DNA from: Williamsia sp. DF01-3
Lineage (GTDB): Bacteria > Actinomycetota > Actinomycetes > Mycobacteriales > Mycobacteriaceae
Reading direction: 5' to 3'
Length of the DNA: 64,000 nt
NCBI RefSeq assembly: GCF_023051145.1
Contig: NZ_JALKFS010000005.1
Span: forward strand, 124,001-188,000
Below the pieces are notes generated by a model. It had not been told where the DNA came from. It worked only from the letters and a program-made list of their open reading frames with translations, and searched no databases. A program made the position numbers and the translations under genes. The stretch's first letter is position 1. Each line of letters starts with the position of its first letter. Positions 28,915 through 38,396 of the stretch are shown here, in pieces.

Positions 28915-29211
28915 CTAGCGGTCGCCGAGGGCGTATGCGGCAGCGGAGGTTGCCGCCGTGACGGTCAGCACCGACGGCCACGCGCCGATCTTCTTGGCGA
29001 GAGGATGGGAGGCCCCGAATGCGAACAGATAGCCACCGAGAAGCGGGGCCGCCACGGCAGGTCCCTTGGTCTGCCACCACTGGGCGGTGCTCCAGGCGCC
29101 GGCCGCGGCCAGGACGACCCCGCCGAGTTCGCGGCGTCCTGAGTACCTGGCGGCGGCAAAGCCACCGATGAGTCCGGCAGCGACAACAGGTGCGGTGTAG
29201 GTGGAAGTCAC
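28915..29211 (-). CDS. Hypothetical small membrane protein
   Basis: A 98-residue hydrophobic protein rich in Ala and Gly with three to four predicted helices (e.g. APVVAAGLIGGFAAARY and VVLAAAGAWSTAQWW). I recognise no named domain. I placed the start at the GTG 29211, since the longer frame runs into the regulator gene upstream; the ribosome site is weak in either case. It follows the HTH regulator at 29222 on the same strand. Confidence 0.65.
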   Translation of the reverse strand: MTSTYTAPVVAAGLIGGFAAARYSGRRELGGVVLAAAGAWSTAQWWQTKGPAVAAPLLGGYLFAFGASHPLAKKIGAWPSVLTVTAATSAAAYALGDR

Positions 29212-29221
29212 ACCAGCGACT

Positions 29222-30061
29222 CTAACTGCTGAGCGACTGGGTTCCGATGACACCGAGAAGGTCCAGTCGCTCCCTGGCCTCGGTGCCGGGCTGTGGGAAG
29301 TAGACCAGCAAATGCTGGTCCTCCTTCTGCGTCACGAGCGTCTCGCACAACAGCGCGATCTCGCCGACCTCCGGGTGGATGAACCGTTTGAGAGCACTGG
29401 TCCGCGTGGCCACGTGGTGCTCGGACCACAAAGCCGCGAACTCGTCACTGGCTGTGTGAAGGGCGCCGACCAGCTCGGTGACGGTGGCGTCGTCGCCACG
29501 TTTGGCCGCGATCGCTCGCAGATCGCTGACGTGTTTGTGGCTCATCCGAGCCCAGTCCTCGGAATTGAACCGCTCCCTCGTCGCGGGGTCGGTGAACCAG
29601 CGCCAGGTGTGGAAGCGGTCCAGACCCGTGACCGTCGACTGATCGCCGACCAGCAGCAGGTTCATCCGGTTCTGGGCCAGCGTCTCGCCGAGGTCGGAGA
29701 TCACGCACGCCGGGATGTCGTCGAGTTTGTCGAGGAGGTGCAGCAGGCCCGGACCCACGTGGGAGTCGCCGCCGATACGCGGGGGCGGAGCATGCCCGCA
29801 CAACAGATAGAGATGGTCGCGTTCGTCATCGGTGAGCCGCAGCGCCCGAGCCATCGAGGCGACGATCTGGGTTGAAGGATGTGGACCACGAGATTGCTCG
29901 AGCCGGGTGTAGTAGTCGGTGGACATCCCGGCCAGCACGGCGACCTCGTCGCGACGCAGGCCTGGCGTGCGGCGGCGCACGCCCTCGGGCAACCCGACAT
30001 CGCGCGGCACCAGGGCGGCGCGTCGTCGGCGCAGGAAGTCGGCCAGCTCGGCGCGATCCAT
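29222..30061 (-). CDS. Helix-turn-helix regulator (XRE N-terminus, MmyB-like ligand domain)
   Basis: A 279-residue regulator with an N-terminal XRE HTH (about residues 30-70, LRRDEVAVLAGMSTDYYTRL) and a C-terminal MmyB-like domain containing the family segments RFHTWRWFTDP and IHPEVGEIAL. I took the ATG at 30061, where the typical N-terminus MDRAELADFLRRRR begins; GTG codons upstream to 30082 are alternatives. It is divergent from an aldo/keto reductase gene, an arrangement often seen for this family, and likely controls it. Confidence 0.88.
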   Translation of the reverse strand: MDRAELADFLRRRRAALVPRDVGLPEGVRRRTPGLRRDEVAVLAGMSTDYYTRLEQSRGPHPSTQIVASMARALRLTDDERDHLYLLCGHAPPPRIGGDSHVGPGLLHLLDKLDDIPACVISDLGETLAQNRMNLLLVGDQSTVTGLDRFHTWRWFTDPATRERFNSEDWARMSHKHVSDLRAIAAKRGDDATVTELVGALHTASDEFAALWSEHHVATRTSALKRFIHPEVGEIALLCETLVTQKEDQHLLVYFPQPGTEARERLDLLGVIGTQSLSS

Positions 30062-30174
30062 TCGTTGACTCACATCCACCACTGTGCCGTTCGCGCGCCA
30101 CCTGAACCAGGGATCGGCCGTCCCCCGATGACCGGTCTCTGCCGCCGGGTCGGCAACCGGCCGAAGGTGAATGC

Positions 30175-31176
30175 ATGAACATTCAACAGGTAACCCTTGG
30201 AAAAACTGGTCCCACGGTCTCGCGCATCGGCCTCGGTGCGATGGGCATGTCCGGCGTCTACGGCCCCAGCGATGACGCCGAGTCGATCGCCACCATCCAT
30301 GCCGCCATCGACGCCGGCGTCAACCTCATCGACACGGGCGACTTCTACGGCATGGGGCACAACGAGATGCTGATCGGCCGGGCACTGCGAGACCGTAGCC
30401 GCGACGACGTGCAGCTCAGCGTGAAGTTCGGCGCACTTCGCTCCCCCGACAACGGGTGGGGTGGCTTCGACGGACGACCGGAGGCGGTGAAGAACTTCCT
30501 CGCCTACACATTGACGCGCCTCGGGGTCGACCACATCGACATCTACCGCCCGGCCCGGCTTGATCCCGCGGTGCCGATCGAGGACACGGTCGGCGCCATC
30601 GCCGAGATGGTGCAGGCCGGGTACGTGCGGCACATCGGGTTGTCGGAGCTGGGCAGCGAGACGATCCGTCGCGCGGCAGCCGTGCATCCGATCGCCGATC
30701 TGCAGATCGAATACGCGCTCGTCTCCCGGGGTATCGAAGCCGACATCCTGCCGACCGCGCGCGAGCTCGGGATCGGGATCACGGCATACGGAGTGTTGTC
30801 GCGGGGCCTGCTCAGTGACAGCGTCTCGTCGGCGAGCACCTTCGCCGCCGACGACTTCCGTGCGCACAGCCCGCGGTTCCAAGGTGACAACCTCGCGAGA
30901 AACCTGACGCTGGTCGACACCCTGGGCACCATCGCAAAGGAACGTGGGGTGACGGTGGCGCAGCTCGCCATCGCATGGGTGCTTGCCCAGGGCGACGACA
31001 TCGTGCCGGTCATCGGGGCCCGAAAAGTGGTTCGGCTACACGAGACCGTTGCGGCTCTCGACATCCATCTCACTGCCGACGAACTGGCCACCATCGAATC
31101 GGCGGTTCCGCCCGATGCGGTCGCCGGCGATCGGTATGCCGAGGCACAGATGGCCATGCTCGACAGCGAGCGCTGA
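30175..31176 (+). CDS. Aldo/keto reductase
   Basis: A 333-residue NADPH-dependent oxidoreductase with a TIM-barrel fold. The catalytic tetrad region is visible: NLIDTGDFYGMGHNE (Asp, Tyr), LSVKFG (Lys) and HIDIYRPARLDP, where the usual His position is replaced by Arg or Pro. The C-terminal cofactor motif reads VIGARKVVRLHE. It is closest in style to AKR13-type/YajO-like reductases. It is divergent from the XRE/MmyB-like regulator, 113 bases away. The substrate is unknown; aldehyde detoxification is common for this group. Confidence 0.9.
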   Translation: MNIQQVTLGKTGPTVSRIGLGAMGMSGVYGPSDDAESIATIHAAIDAGVNLIDTGDFYGMGHNEMLIGRALRDRSRDDVQLSVKFGALRSPDNGWGGFDGRPEAVKNFLAYTLTRLGVDHIDIYRPARLDPAVPIEDTVGAIAEMVQAGYVRHIGLSELGSETIRRAAAVHPIADLQIEYALVSRGIEADILPTARELGIGITAYGVLSRGLLSDSVSSASTFAADDFRAHSPRFQGDNLARNLTLVDTLGTIAKERGVTVAQLAIAWVLAQGDDIVPVIGARKVVRLHETVAALDIHLTADELATIESAVPPDAVAGDRYAEAQMAMLDSER

Positions 31177-31194
31177 TCTCGCGACCTCACCGAT

Positions 31195-31260
31195 CCATGC
31201 AGGTTTTGTGTTTGCCCGCAGGCACTGCAACGCCGGCATTCGAACACAAAGCCTGCATGG
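31195..31260. repeat. 20-base inverted repeat after the aldo/keto reductase
   Basis: Arms CCATGCAGGTTTTGTGTTTG (31195-31214) and CGAACACAAAGCCTGCATGG (31241-31260) match at 18 of 20 positions with a 26-base loop. The segment lies in the noncoding gap before the phospholipase gene. It may act as a terminator, but its length and sequence look more like a dispersed palindromic element. No second copy was seen in this window. Confidence 0.75.
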
Positions 31261-31414
31261 GTAGCGCAGAAGGGTCGTTGACCGGCGCCGACGCCATCGC
31301 GGAGACTGACCACCCTCACAACCCTCGCGCCGCTGGTCAGCGCCGCCGAATGGATGAGTCCAACGGGACCATGTACTTTTAGCATCGCTATTCATCGAAG
31401 AAGTCGAGGACTCA

Positions 31415-32899
31415 GTGACCGAAGACAGCCGCGTGCTGGTTCCCGGCGACACCTGCTGGCAGATCGCTCGAGCCGATCGCCTCGCTTGCATCATCGATGC
31501 CGCCGACTATTTCTTTCACGCCAAGTCAGCGATGCTCGAGGCGCGCCATCGGATCATTCTGATCGGCTGGGATTTCGACACCCGCATCAAGCTCGAGCCG
31601 GGCGGCCAAACCCTCGAAGGCCCCAATCGTCTGGGCGACTTTCTCAAGTGGTTGCCGAAGCACCGGCCCGGCCTCGACATCCACCTGCTGAAGTGGAATC
31701 TCGGCGCCCTGACCGCGATGACCCGGGGAATGGCCCCGATCTTCATCGAGAACTGGCTGACCGACGAAAGCCTGCACTTCGAACTCGACGGTGCGCACCC
31801 CGTGGGGGCCGCACATCACCAGAAGATATTGGTGATCGACGACCAGCTGGCGTTCTGCGGCGGCATCGACATGACGGTCGACCGGTGGGACACCTCAGAC
31901 CACAAGGACAGCAACGACTTCCGGACCAAACCCAGCGGAAAGTCCTACGGCCCATGGCATGACGCGACCACTGCCGTCGATGGGGATGCCGCACGAGCGA
32001 TCGGCGAGATGGCCCGCGACCGGTGGAAGGCCGCGACCGGGACAACGCTCGAGCAGATAGCCGGTGATTCCGAGGGTGACCAGTGGCCCAAGGGGCTGGT
32101 CCCCACGCTGGAGTCGGTGGACGTGGCCGTTGCACGCACACTGCCGGAGATCCCGGGCCGCGACGAGGTGCGGGAGATCGAGGCGCTCTACCTGGCGGCC
32201 ATCGCGAGCGCGCGGCGTTATCTCTATATCGAGAGCCAGTATCTGGCATCACGGACCATCGCCGAAGCGATGGCCGAGCGTCTCGGCGAGTCCGACGGAC
32301 CCGAGATCATGGTGGTGCTGCCGCGCAACGCCGAAGGCTGGCTCGGACAGCAGACCATGGACGGCGCCCGCCACCGACTGCTCAAGCTCCTGTGGAATGC
32401 GGACGTGCACAACCGTTTCCGTGCGTTCCATCCCGTGACCACCGGCGGTGAGCCGATCTACGTCCACGCCAAGATCCTGATCATGGACGACAGCATCCTG
32501 CGGGTCGGCTCGTCCAACCTCAACAACCGCTCGCTCGGTTTCGACAGTGAATGCGACCTCGCCGTCGAGATCCGCGATGACGATGCCACCGCCGATGAAC
32601 ACCGGGCAAGCATTCGACACGTTCGCGATCGCCTCCTCGGCGAGCACCTGGACGTCGGGACCGAGGGCTTCATGGACGCGCTCGGGAAACACAAATCGCT
32701 GGTGGCCACCGTCGATGCGCTTCGCGGAGAAGGCAAGACGCTGGTGGAGTTCGACCGGGAGGCCATCGACGGCGAGGAGCACCCCCTCGCCGAGAACGAG
32801 CTGATGGATCCAGAGCAGGCACCCTCGTCCCTGTTCCAGCGAACGTACCGGGAACTCGCCCGCAGACGCTCGGCTCGACGCCAATCTGCTCACGGCTGA
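31415..32899 (+). CDS. Phospholipase D-family protein (two HKD motifs)
   Basis: A 494-residue phospholipase D superfamily member. First catalytic motif: GAAHHQKILVIDDQ with FCGGIDMTVDRWD; second: VHAKILIMDDSILRVGSSN followed by NRSLGFDSE, together forming the double HxK(x)4D active site. No signal peptide or membrane helix is evident, unlike cardiolipin synthases of the Cls type. This cytoplasmic type occurs widely in Actinobacteria and may act on phospholipid head groups or as a transphosphatidylase. The GTG start has weak upstream signals. It stands alone, convergent with the acyl-CoA dehydrogenase gene. Confidence 0.88.
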   Translation: MTEDSRVLVPGDTCWQIARADRLACIIDAADYFFHAKSAMLEARHRIILIGWDFDTRIKLEPGGQTLEGPNRLGDFLKWLPKHRPGLDIHLLKWNLGALTAMTRGMAPIFIENWLTDESLHFELDGAHPVGAAHHQKILVIDDQLAFCGGIDMTVDRWDTSDHKDSNDFRTKPSGKSYGPWHDATTAVDGDAARAIGEMARDRWKAATGTTLEQIAGDSEGDQWPKGLVPTLESVDVAVARTLPEIPGRDEVREIEALYLAAIASARRYLYIESQYLASRTIAEAMAERLGESDGPEIMVVLPRNAEGWLGQQTMDGARHRLLKLLWNADVHNRFRAFHPVTTGGEPIYVHAKILIMDDSILRVGSSNLNNRSLGFDSECDLAVEIRDDDATADEHRASIRHVRDRLLGEHLDVGTEGFMDALGKHKSLVATVDALRGEGKTLVEFDREAIDGEEHPLAENELMDPEQAPSSLFQRTYRELARRRSARRQSAHG

Positions 32900-32924
32900 A
32901 CGGCTTACGCGTCCGACAGGTAAT

Positions 32925-34115
32925 TCACAGGGCGTACGTGCGCATCACACCCTTGCTGATGATGGTCTTCTGGATCTCGCTGGTGCCTTCACCGATGAGC
33001 AGGAACGGCGCCTCTCGCATCAGACGCTCGATCTCGTATTCCTTCGAGTAGCCGTACCCGCCGTGGATACGGAAACTGGCCTGGGTCACCTCGGAGCAGT
33101 ACTCACTCGTCAGGTACTTGGCCATACCGGCCGCGACGTCGTTGCGTTCTCCCGAGTCCTTGAGCCGCGCAGCGTTGGTCATCATCAGGTGCGCTGCCTC
33201 GACCTTGGTGGCCATCTCCGCCAGCGAGAACGCGATGGCTTGATGCTGCGCGATGGGTTTGCCGAAAGTACTGCGTTCCTGGGCGTAGCGCGCGGCGAGT
33301 TCAAACGCGCGTAACGCGACACCGCATGCGCGGGCAGACACGTTGACGCGACCGACCTCTATGCCGTCCATCATGTGCCGGAAACCCTGGCCGGGGCTGC
33401 CGCCGAGGACCATGTCCGACGAGATCCGGTAGTCGTCGAAGAAGAGCTCGGTGGTGTCGATGCCCCGATAGCCCATCTTCTCGATCTTCCCGGGGATCGT
33501 GAGTCCCGGCGCCACCTCGCCGAATCCTACGGGCTTTTCGACCAGGAACGTGGTGAGGTTCTCGTGCGCCTTCGCCGACCCTTCGTCGGTGCGCACCAGA
33601 ACCGCGACGAGGGTAGAACTTCCACCGTTGGTGAGCCACATCTTCTGTCCGTTGACCAGATAGTCGTCGCCGTCGCGTGTGGCGCGGGTTCGGATTGCAG
33701 CCACGTCCGACCCCAGTTCGGGCTCTGACATCGAAAAGGCGCCGCGCACTTGCCCTGTCGCCATCCGCGGCAGAAAGTGCGACTTCTGTTCGGCAGTGCC
33801 GTGCTGCCGGATCATGTACGCCACGATGAAGTGGGTGTTGAGCACACCCGACACACTCATCCACCCGCGCGCCAGCTCTTCGACACACAGGGCGTAGGTC
33901 AGCAGCGACTCACCGAGTCCCCCGTACTCCTCGGGGATCATCAACCCGAACAGTCCCATGTCGCTCATCGTGTCGACCAGAGCCTGAGGGTAGGTGTCGG
34001 AGTGTTCGAGTTCCTGGGCGTTCGGGATCACCTCCTTCTCCACGAAACCGCGCACCGTGGAAAGGATTTCCTTCTGCACGTCGGTGAGGCCTGGGGTTTG
34101 CGCGAGTCGGGTCAT
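32925..34115 (-). CDS. Acyl-CoA dehydrogenase
   Basis: A 396-residue flavoprotein that introduces the alpha-beta double bond in an acyl-CoA thioester. The FAD signature FSMSEPELGSDVAAIRTRA is present, as is the C-terminal HGGYGYSKEYEIERLMREA motif; the catalytic Glu is presumably in IGEGTSEIQ, as in short/branched-chain types. The ATG at 34115 overlaps the stop of the CaiB gene (ATGA); an open frame extending upstream is the wrong frame for CaiB and is ignored. With the CaiB transferase it forms a small acyl-CoA activation and oxidation operon. Confidence 0.93.
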   Translation of the reverse strand: MTRLAQTPGLTDVQKEILSTVRGFVEKEVIPNAQELEHSDTYPQALVDTMSDMGLFGLMIPEEYGGLGESLLTYALCVEELARGWMSVSGVLNTHFIVAYMIRQHGTAEQKSHFLPRMATGQVRGAFSMSEPELGSDVAAIRTRATRDGDDYLVNGQKMWLTNGGSSTLVAVLVRTDEGSAKAHENLTTFLVEKPVGFGEVAPGLTIPGKIEKMGYRGIDTTELFFDDYRISSDMVLGGSPGQGFRHMMDGIEVGRVNVSARACGVALRAFELAARYAQERSTFGKPIAQHQAIAFSLAEMATKVEAAHLMMTNAARLKDSGERNDVAAGMAKYLTSEYCSEVTQASFRIHGGYGYSKEYEIERLMREAPFLLIGEGTSEIQKTIISKGVMRTYAL

Positions 34116-35344
34116 TCGGTGTCCTTCGTGGTCGGTCGAGTGGTTGCGCGCACCACGCCGCGGTTGTGGAGGTCGTCGATCTGCGCGTCGGTGAGGTTCA
34201 GGTACTCCGACAGCACGTGTGCCGTATCGTCGCCGTTGGCCGGTGCGGGACGGGCGGGTGGATGTGCGCCCTCGAACGTCATCGGCGTGGTGGGTGCCAG
34301 ATAGCTGCCGATGCGCGGCTGCTCGACCAGGCCGAACATGGGGTTGTCCATTACCTTTGGGTCGCAGGCAACCTGCGCGAAGGTGCGGTAGCGCTCGTAC
34401 ACCACCGACGTCTCCGCCAGGGCTGCTTCCGCTTCGTCGGCGTGCCGTTCGGCGAACCACACCCCGAACAAACCGTCGAGTACCCGGCGATGACGGTAGC
34501 GGTCGCCATCTTTCGTGAAGTCCACGCGCAGTGCAGTTTCCACCGCTCTGACCGCATCGGCAGTTCCGGTGACCTCGGCGAGGTCGCGGAAGTGCCGCGG
34601 CGTGATGGCAACCACCATGAGCCGCTCACCATCGGCTGTCGAGAAGTCGCAACCGTACGTGCCATAGATCCCGTTACCCACCCTTGGTCGATCGTCGCCG
34701 CCGAGCTGCGCCTCGGCCAGGTATCCGAGATGCCCAGTGGTGGCCAACGCGACATCCTCCAGCGGCAGCACCACCCGTGCACCGGCACCGGTCTCGGATC
34801 GACGGATCACCGCCGCGGTCACCGACAGCGCCGCGTACAGACCGCATGCCACATCCCATGCCGGCAACACGTGGTTCACCGGGCCCGCCGTGGTCGATGG
34901 GCCGGTGACAAGCGGAAAACCCGTGGCCGCGTTGACCGTGTAGTCGAGGGCACCCGAACCGTCGGCGCGGCCGAGGACCTGAACGTGGATGAGATCAGGA
35001 CGGATCGCGGCGAGGGAATCGTAGTCGAGCCAATCTCGTCCGGCCGCATTCGTCACGAGCACACCGGCTTCGGTGATGAGATCACGGATCAGTGCGACCG
35101 CCTCGGGGTCGCGGAAGTCGACCGCGACCGATCGTTTGCCCTTGTTCAGATTCGCCCAGTAGATGGACTCGCCTTCGTCGGTGACCGGCCAACGATGGTA
35201 GTCGGCAGCGCCGCCGATCGGGTCGACTCGGATGACCTCGGCGCCAAGTGCTTCCAGTGTCATTCCCGCGAGAGGGGCGGCGACGAAGCTGGACACCTCC
35301 ACGATCCGCAGCCCCTTCAGTGGCGAGGTCGGCACGTCGGTCAC
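34112..35344 (-). CDS. CaiB/BaiF-family CoA transferase
   Basis: A 410-residue type III CoA transferase. Family blocks: GLRIVEVSSFVAAPLAGMTL at the N-terminus, EVIRVDPIGGAADYHRW, and WANLNKGKRSVAVD. The catalytic Asp usually lies in a LPGYD-like block; here the equivalent is around HVLPAWDVACGLYA. The family moves CoA between organic acids, activating a carboxylate without ATP. The GTG at 35344 gives the expected N-terminus; nine upstream codons are also open. It is coupled by ATGA overlap to the acyl-CoA dehydrogenase, so its acyl-CoA product is probably the substrate of that enzyme. Confidence 0.9.
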   Translation of the reverse strand: MTDVPTSPLKGLRIVEVSSFVAAPLAGMTLEALGAEVIRVDPIGGAADYHRWPVTDEGESIYWANLNKGKRSVAVDFRDPEAVALIRDLITEAGVLVTNAAGRDWLDYDSLAAIRPDLIHVQVLGRADGSGALDYTVNAATGFPLVTGPSTTAGPVNHVLPAWDVACGLYAALSVTAAVIRRSETGAGARVVLPLEDVALATTGHLGYLAEAQLGGDDRPRVGNGIYGTYGCDFSTADGERLMVVAITPRHFRDLAEVTGTADAVRAVETALRVDFTKDGDRYRHRRVLDGLFGVWFAERHADEAEAALAETSVVYERYRTFAQVACDPKVMDNPMFGLVEQPRIGSYLAPTTPMTFEGAHPPARPAPANGDDTAHVLSEYLNLTDAQIDDLHNRGVVRATTRPTTKDTE

Positions 35345-35479
35345 CGCAGGCGGTCCACGGGATGCAGGCAAATGGTCATGGGAACACCCTGCCCGGCATC
35401 GGCCCGAACGTCCATATGCACCGACCCACCATGTTTTCGGCCTTCAGCGTGCATGATGGATCCGCTGAGAGGAGCCGGT

Positions 35480-36694
35480 GTGCGCGATGTGGTGATCTGT
35501 GAACCGATTCGGACCCCGATCGGTCGGTATGGCGGAATGTTCAAGTCGCTGACCGCCGTCGATCTCGGTGTTGCCGCCATGACCGGCCTGATCCATCGCA
35601 CCGGCATCGCACCCGACCTGATCGAAGACGTGATCCTGGGCCACTGCAACGGCAACAGTGAAGCCCCTGCAATCGGCCGCGTGGTGGCCCTCGACGCCGG
35701 CCTACCGGTGACCGTGCCGGGAATGCACGTCGACCGCCGGTGCGGATCAGGTCTGCAGGCCGTCATCCAGGCTGCTTTCCAGGTGGGCAACGGCGACAAC
35801 GAACTCGTGGTCGCCGGTGGCACCGAATCGATGAGCAACGCATCGTTCTACTCGGTCGACATGCGCTGGGGCGCCGCGCGAACGGGCGTCCGGATGCACG
35901 ACAGTCTCGTCCGCGCCCGGTCCACGGCTGGTGGCAGGCACCACCCGGTGCCCGGCGGCATGATTGAAACTGCCGAGAATCTGCGCCGCAGGTACGGCAT
36001 CAGCCGCATCGAACAGGACCAGCTCGCGGTGACTTCTCATGCACGCGCCGTGGCGGCACAGCAGGACGGCGTCCTGGCCGAAGAGATCATCCCGGTCGGT
36101 GTCTCGGTTCGCGGCGGCGGCGAGAAGGTGATCGACACCGACGAACATCCACGTGCCGACGTCACCATGGAGAAGCTCGGTGCATTGCGTCCGATCATGG
36201 CTGCTGACGACCCCGATGCCACCGTCACCGCAGGCAACGCCAGCGGACAGAACGATGCGGCTTCGCTCTGCGTGGTGACCACTCCCGAGAAGGCGGCCGC
36301 GCTCGGCCTCGATCCGCTGGTCCGGCTGGTGTCGTGGGGAATTGCCGGCGTGGCGCCGGAAGTGATGGGCATCGGTCCCGTCCCGGCGACCGAGAAGGCG
36401 CTGGCCAAGGCGGGATTGACGATGTCCGACATCGATCTGATCGAACTCAACGAGGCTTTCGCGGCCCAGGCCCTCGCCGTGATGCGGGAGTGGGGGTTTG
36501 GTGCCGGTGACCTCGACCGCACCAACGTTCACGGCTCCGGGATCTCGCTCGGTCACCCGGTCGGCGCGACGGGCGGGCGGATGCTTGCCTCCCTCGCCCG
36601 GGAGATGCGCCGCAGAGGCGCGCGATACGGGCTGGAGACCATGTGCATCGGCGGCGGTCAGGGTTTGGCCGCGGTGTTCGAGATTGTTCGCTGA
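35480..36694 (+). CDS. Thiolase (acetyl-CoA C-acyltransferase)
   Basis: A 404-residue thiolase. Active-site residues: Cys in VDRRCGSGLQAV, NEAFAAQ, His in SLGHPVGATG, and a second Cys in MCIGGGQG. It condenses or cleaves 3-ketoacyl-CoA in fatty acid or side-chain degradation. GAGAGGAG ends five bases before the GTG at 35480, and the N-terminus RDVVICEPIRTPIGRYGG is exactly that of thiolases; longer upstream frames lack support. It is divergent from the CaiB operon and may serve the same catabolic route. Confidence 0.95.
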   Translation: MRDVVICEPIRTPIGRYGGMFKSLTAVDLGVAAMTGLIHRTGIAPDLIEDVILGHCNGNSEAPAIGRVVALDAGLPVTVPGMHVDRRCGSGLQAVIQAAFQVGNGDNELVVAGGTESMSNASFYSVDMRWGAARTGVRMHDSLVRARSTAGGRHHPVPGGMIETAENLRRRYGISRIEQDQLAVTSHARAVAAQQDGVLAEEIIPVGVSVRGGGEKVIDTDEHPRADVTMEKLGALRPIMAADDPDATVTAGNASGQNDAASLCVVTTPEKAAALGLDPLVRLVSWGIAGVAPEVMGIGPVPATEKALAKAGLTMSDIDLIELNEAFAAQALAVMREWGFGAGDLDRTNVHGSGISLGHPVGATGGRMLASLAREMRRRGARYGLETMCIGGGQGLAAVFEIVR

Positions 36695-36717
36695 GGTCGT
36701 TCCGCACGACGCCCGAG

Positions 36718-37386
36718 TCACAAGTTGCTGCCGGCCACCCAGCCCTCCTCCGCCAGCACCCTCGACAAGGCGACGGTTGCGCAAGGAGGCTCGGTGACGC
36801 CGAATCGTGGGCAGCGGGCTCGCAATTCGTTGTGCAAGTGCTGTTGTGGTGTCACCCCGAACGGTTCCTCGCCCGGTGGTGCGATCACACCCCACAGCGA
36901 GACGTACACCTCGGCGGTACCGACTCTGAGCCCGGCGATGTCGCACTCGATCTCGACGCGGCGGTAGTTGGGCTCGGTGCGGTCGACGGCGCTCAGCTGC
37001 TCCGGCGTCAACATCGTCATCACCACCGAGATCGGTGGGCCGGGGCGACCGAACGGGGCCGCGGGGATGAATCCGGCGACGCTGCGGTGAGCACTGTGGC
37101 CGACCGAGATGTCGCTGACGGCGCCACGGAGAAAGGGAACACACCCATCGACCTCCGCAAGCTTTCGCCTCATCACTGCCGCACAGGCATTTGAACCCAC
37201 CGCGACCACCGGCCGGCGTTGCGACAGTTCAGGTTTCGCCGCCCTGCGCAGTTCGCGCTCGGTGTCCTCGACCGTGGCAAGCTGTCGGTACTCGTCGCCT
37301 ACGAGCACGCCGGTGCCGGCGACAGCTCGGCCGGGGTACTCCATGGGCCGGGCCGTCAGATCGTCGTCACCCTCGGGCACCGGCAC
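36718..37386 (-). CDS. Hypothetical protein, possible gamma-glutamylcyclotransferase-like fold
   Basis: A 222-residue soluble protein I cannot place firmly. The segment VVAVGSNACAAVMRRKL resembles the YGSN phosphate-like loop of gamma-glutamylcyclotransferase-like proteins, and VVMTMLTPEQLSAVDRTEPN resembles their conserved L(T/S)..(E/Q)L...D.yE region. The catalytic Glu is not convincingly identified. No membrane or secretion signal. It is convergent with the thiolase gene, 23 bases apart. The GTG start at 37386 is the longest; an ATG at 37344 is possible. Confidence 0.55.
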   Translation of the reverse strand: MPVPEGDDDLTARPMEYPGRAVAGTGVLVGDEYRQLATVEDTERELRRAAKPELSQRRPVVAVGSNACAAVMRRKLAEVDGCVPFLRGAVSDISVGHSAHRSVAGFIPAAPFGRPGPPISVVMTMLTPEQLSAVDRTEPNYRRVEIECDIAGLRVGTAEVYVSLWGVIAPPGEEPFGVTPQQHLHNELRARCPRFGVTEPPCATVALSRVLAEEGWVAGSNL

Positions 37387-37410
37387 ATGATACCGACGCC
37401 CAAACGCAGG

Positions 37411-37884
37411 TCAGCGATTACGCCGCCAGATCGCGGCCGACAGAACCGTGGCGAAAGCGCACCACGCGGCGTATGGAACCAGCGCCGCTGAAGCAATCGG
37501 CGACCCTGGCTGCGCGCGCCGAACGAGGTCAACACAGCTCAGCGTGAGGGCAGCTGCGGTCGCGGTCGCAGCGTCGAGACGGTGCGCTTTGAAGAAGACC
37601 CAGGTCCAGGATCCGTTGAGGACAAGATTCAGGTACAGCGCTCGTTCGAAGGCAGCCGCGTCGATGTGCCGACCCTGCTCATGTAGCCGGTCGACCACCA
37701 CCGCCGAGCTGATGGCGACATCGCTGTAGAGCGCGGTCCATACGATCGGGAACGCGACGGACGGTGGCTGGAACGGTGGCTTCGACAGCTTGCGGTACCA
37801 GCGGGTGTTCACATCTTGCGACGCCAGCGCGCCGATGCCGGCTGCCAGACCTGCGGCGGCGGATGTCTTGACCAGTGAGCGCAT
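37411..37884 (-). CDS. TspO/MBR-family membrane protein
   Basis: A 157-residue protein with about five predicted helices. Hallmarks: WYRKLSKPPFQPPSVAFPIVW near residues 27-47, then a NLVLNGSWTWVFFK helix. Bacterial TspO binds porphyrins and responds to stress; its molecular role is unsettled. The ATG at 37884 starts just before the first helix. It lies 24 bases downstream of the GGCT-like gene start on the same strand, so the two may be co-transcribed. Confidence 0.88.
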   Translation of the reverse strand: MRSLVKTSAAAGLAAGIGALASQDVNTRWYRKLSKPPFQPPSVAFPIVWTALYSDVAISSAVVVDRLHEQGRHIDAAAFERALYLNLVLNGSWTWVFFKAHRLDAATATAAALTLSCVDLVRRAQPGSPIASAALVPYAAWCAFATVLSAAIWRRNR

Positions 37885-37967
37885 ATCGGGCCCCTCTTCG
37901 ACGACTCTGCCAACGGTACGTCCCCGGTTCGCAGGTCCGAAGGGTTTCGCGTGACCGGAACGGGCTG

Positions 37968-38396
37968 TCAGCGCTCCTCGCGCCGACGGCGCCGCCATTC
38001 CAGATCGGCGTCCCGCCGCTGCTGTTCAGCTCGTTCGCGGCAGCGCTGCAAGAACTCCGCGTCCGCGACGGGGTCTTGCGGGACGAACCGGCCCTTGCGG
38101 TCATATTCAGGAAACAATGACCCGGCACCGCGGTCGGCGGGCCGGCGACGATTGCGGGCGCGGGGGCGACCGCTGAGAAACCACACCACGGGTCCGACAA
38201 ACGGAAGGATGATCACCAACAGCAGCCAGCCCCACCGCGGCATGCCTTTCGGCTCACCTTCACCGCCGACGATGTCGACAAGCGAGGCGATCATCAAGAT
38301 CAGCACGATGAGTGTCACGTAGGGCATGTACGGCCCCCACCAATACATCCCCCACCAGTACGGGTAGTACAACGGCACACTCGCCCCCTCGGTCAC
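37968..38396 (-). CDS. PLD nuclease N-terminal (PLDc_N) membrane protein
   Basis: A 142-residue protein with an aromatic N-terminus (LYYPYWWGMYWWGPYM), two membrane helices (~25-45 and ~56-74) with the PLDc_N pattern RWGWLLLVIILPFVGPVVWF, and a charged, arginine-rich cytoplasmic tail containing a VPQDPVADAEFLQR segment. PLDc_N is normally the membrane anchor of cardiolipin synthases, but here no HKD domain follows. The function is unknown. GTG start at 38396. Confidence 0.75.
   Translation of the reverse strand: MTEGASVPLYYPYWWGMYWWGPYMPYVTLIVLILMIASLVDIVGGEGEPKGMPRWGWLLLVIILPFVGPVVWFLSGRPRARNRRRPADRGAGSLFPEYDRKGRFVPQDPVADAEFLQRCRERAEQQRRDADLEWRRRRREER

Noticed and set aside
34166-35479. Plus-strand extension that would make the thiolase 842 residues long
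   Set aside because: The added part is antisense to CaiB and motif-free; the thiolase N-terminus and a strong ribosome site appear at 35480.
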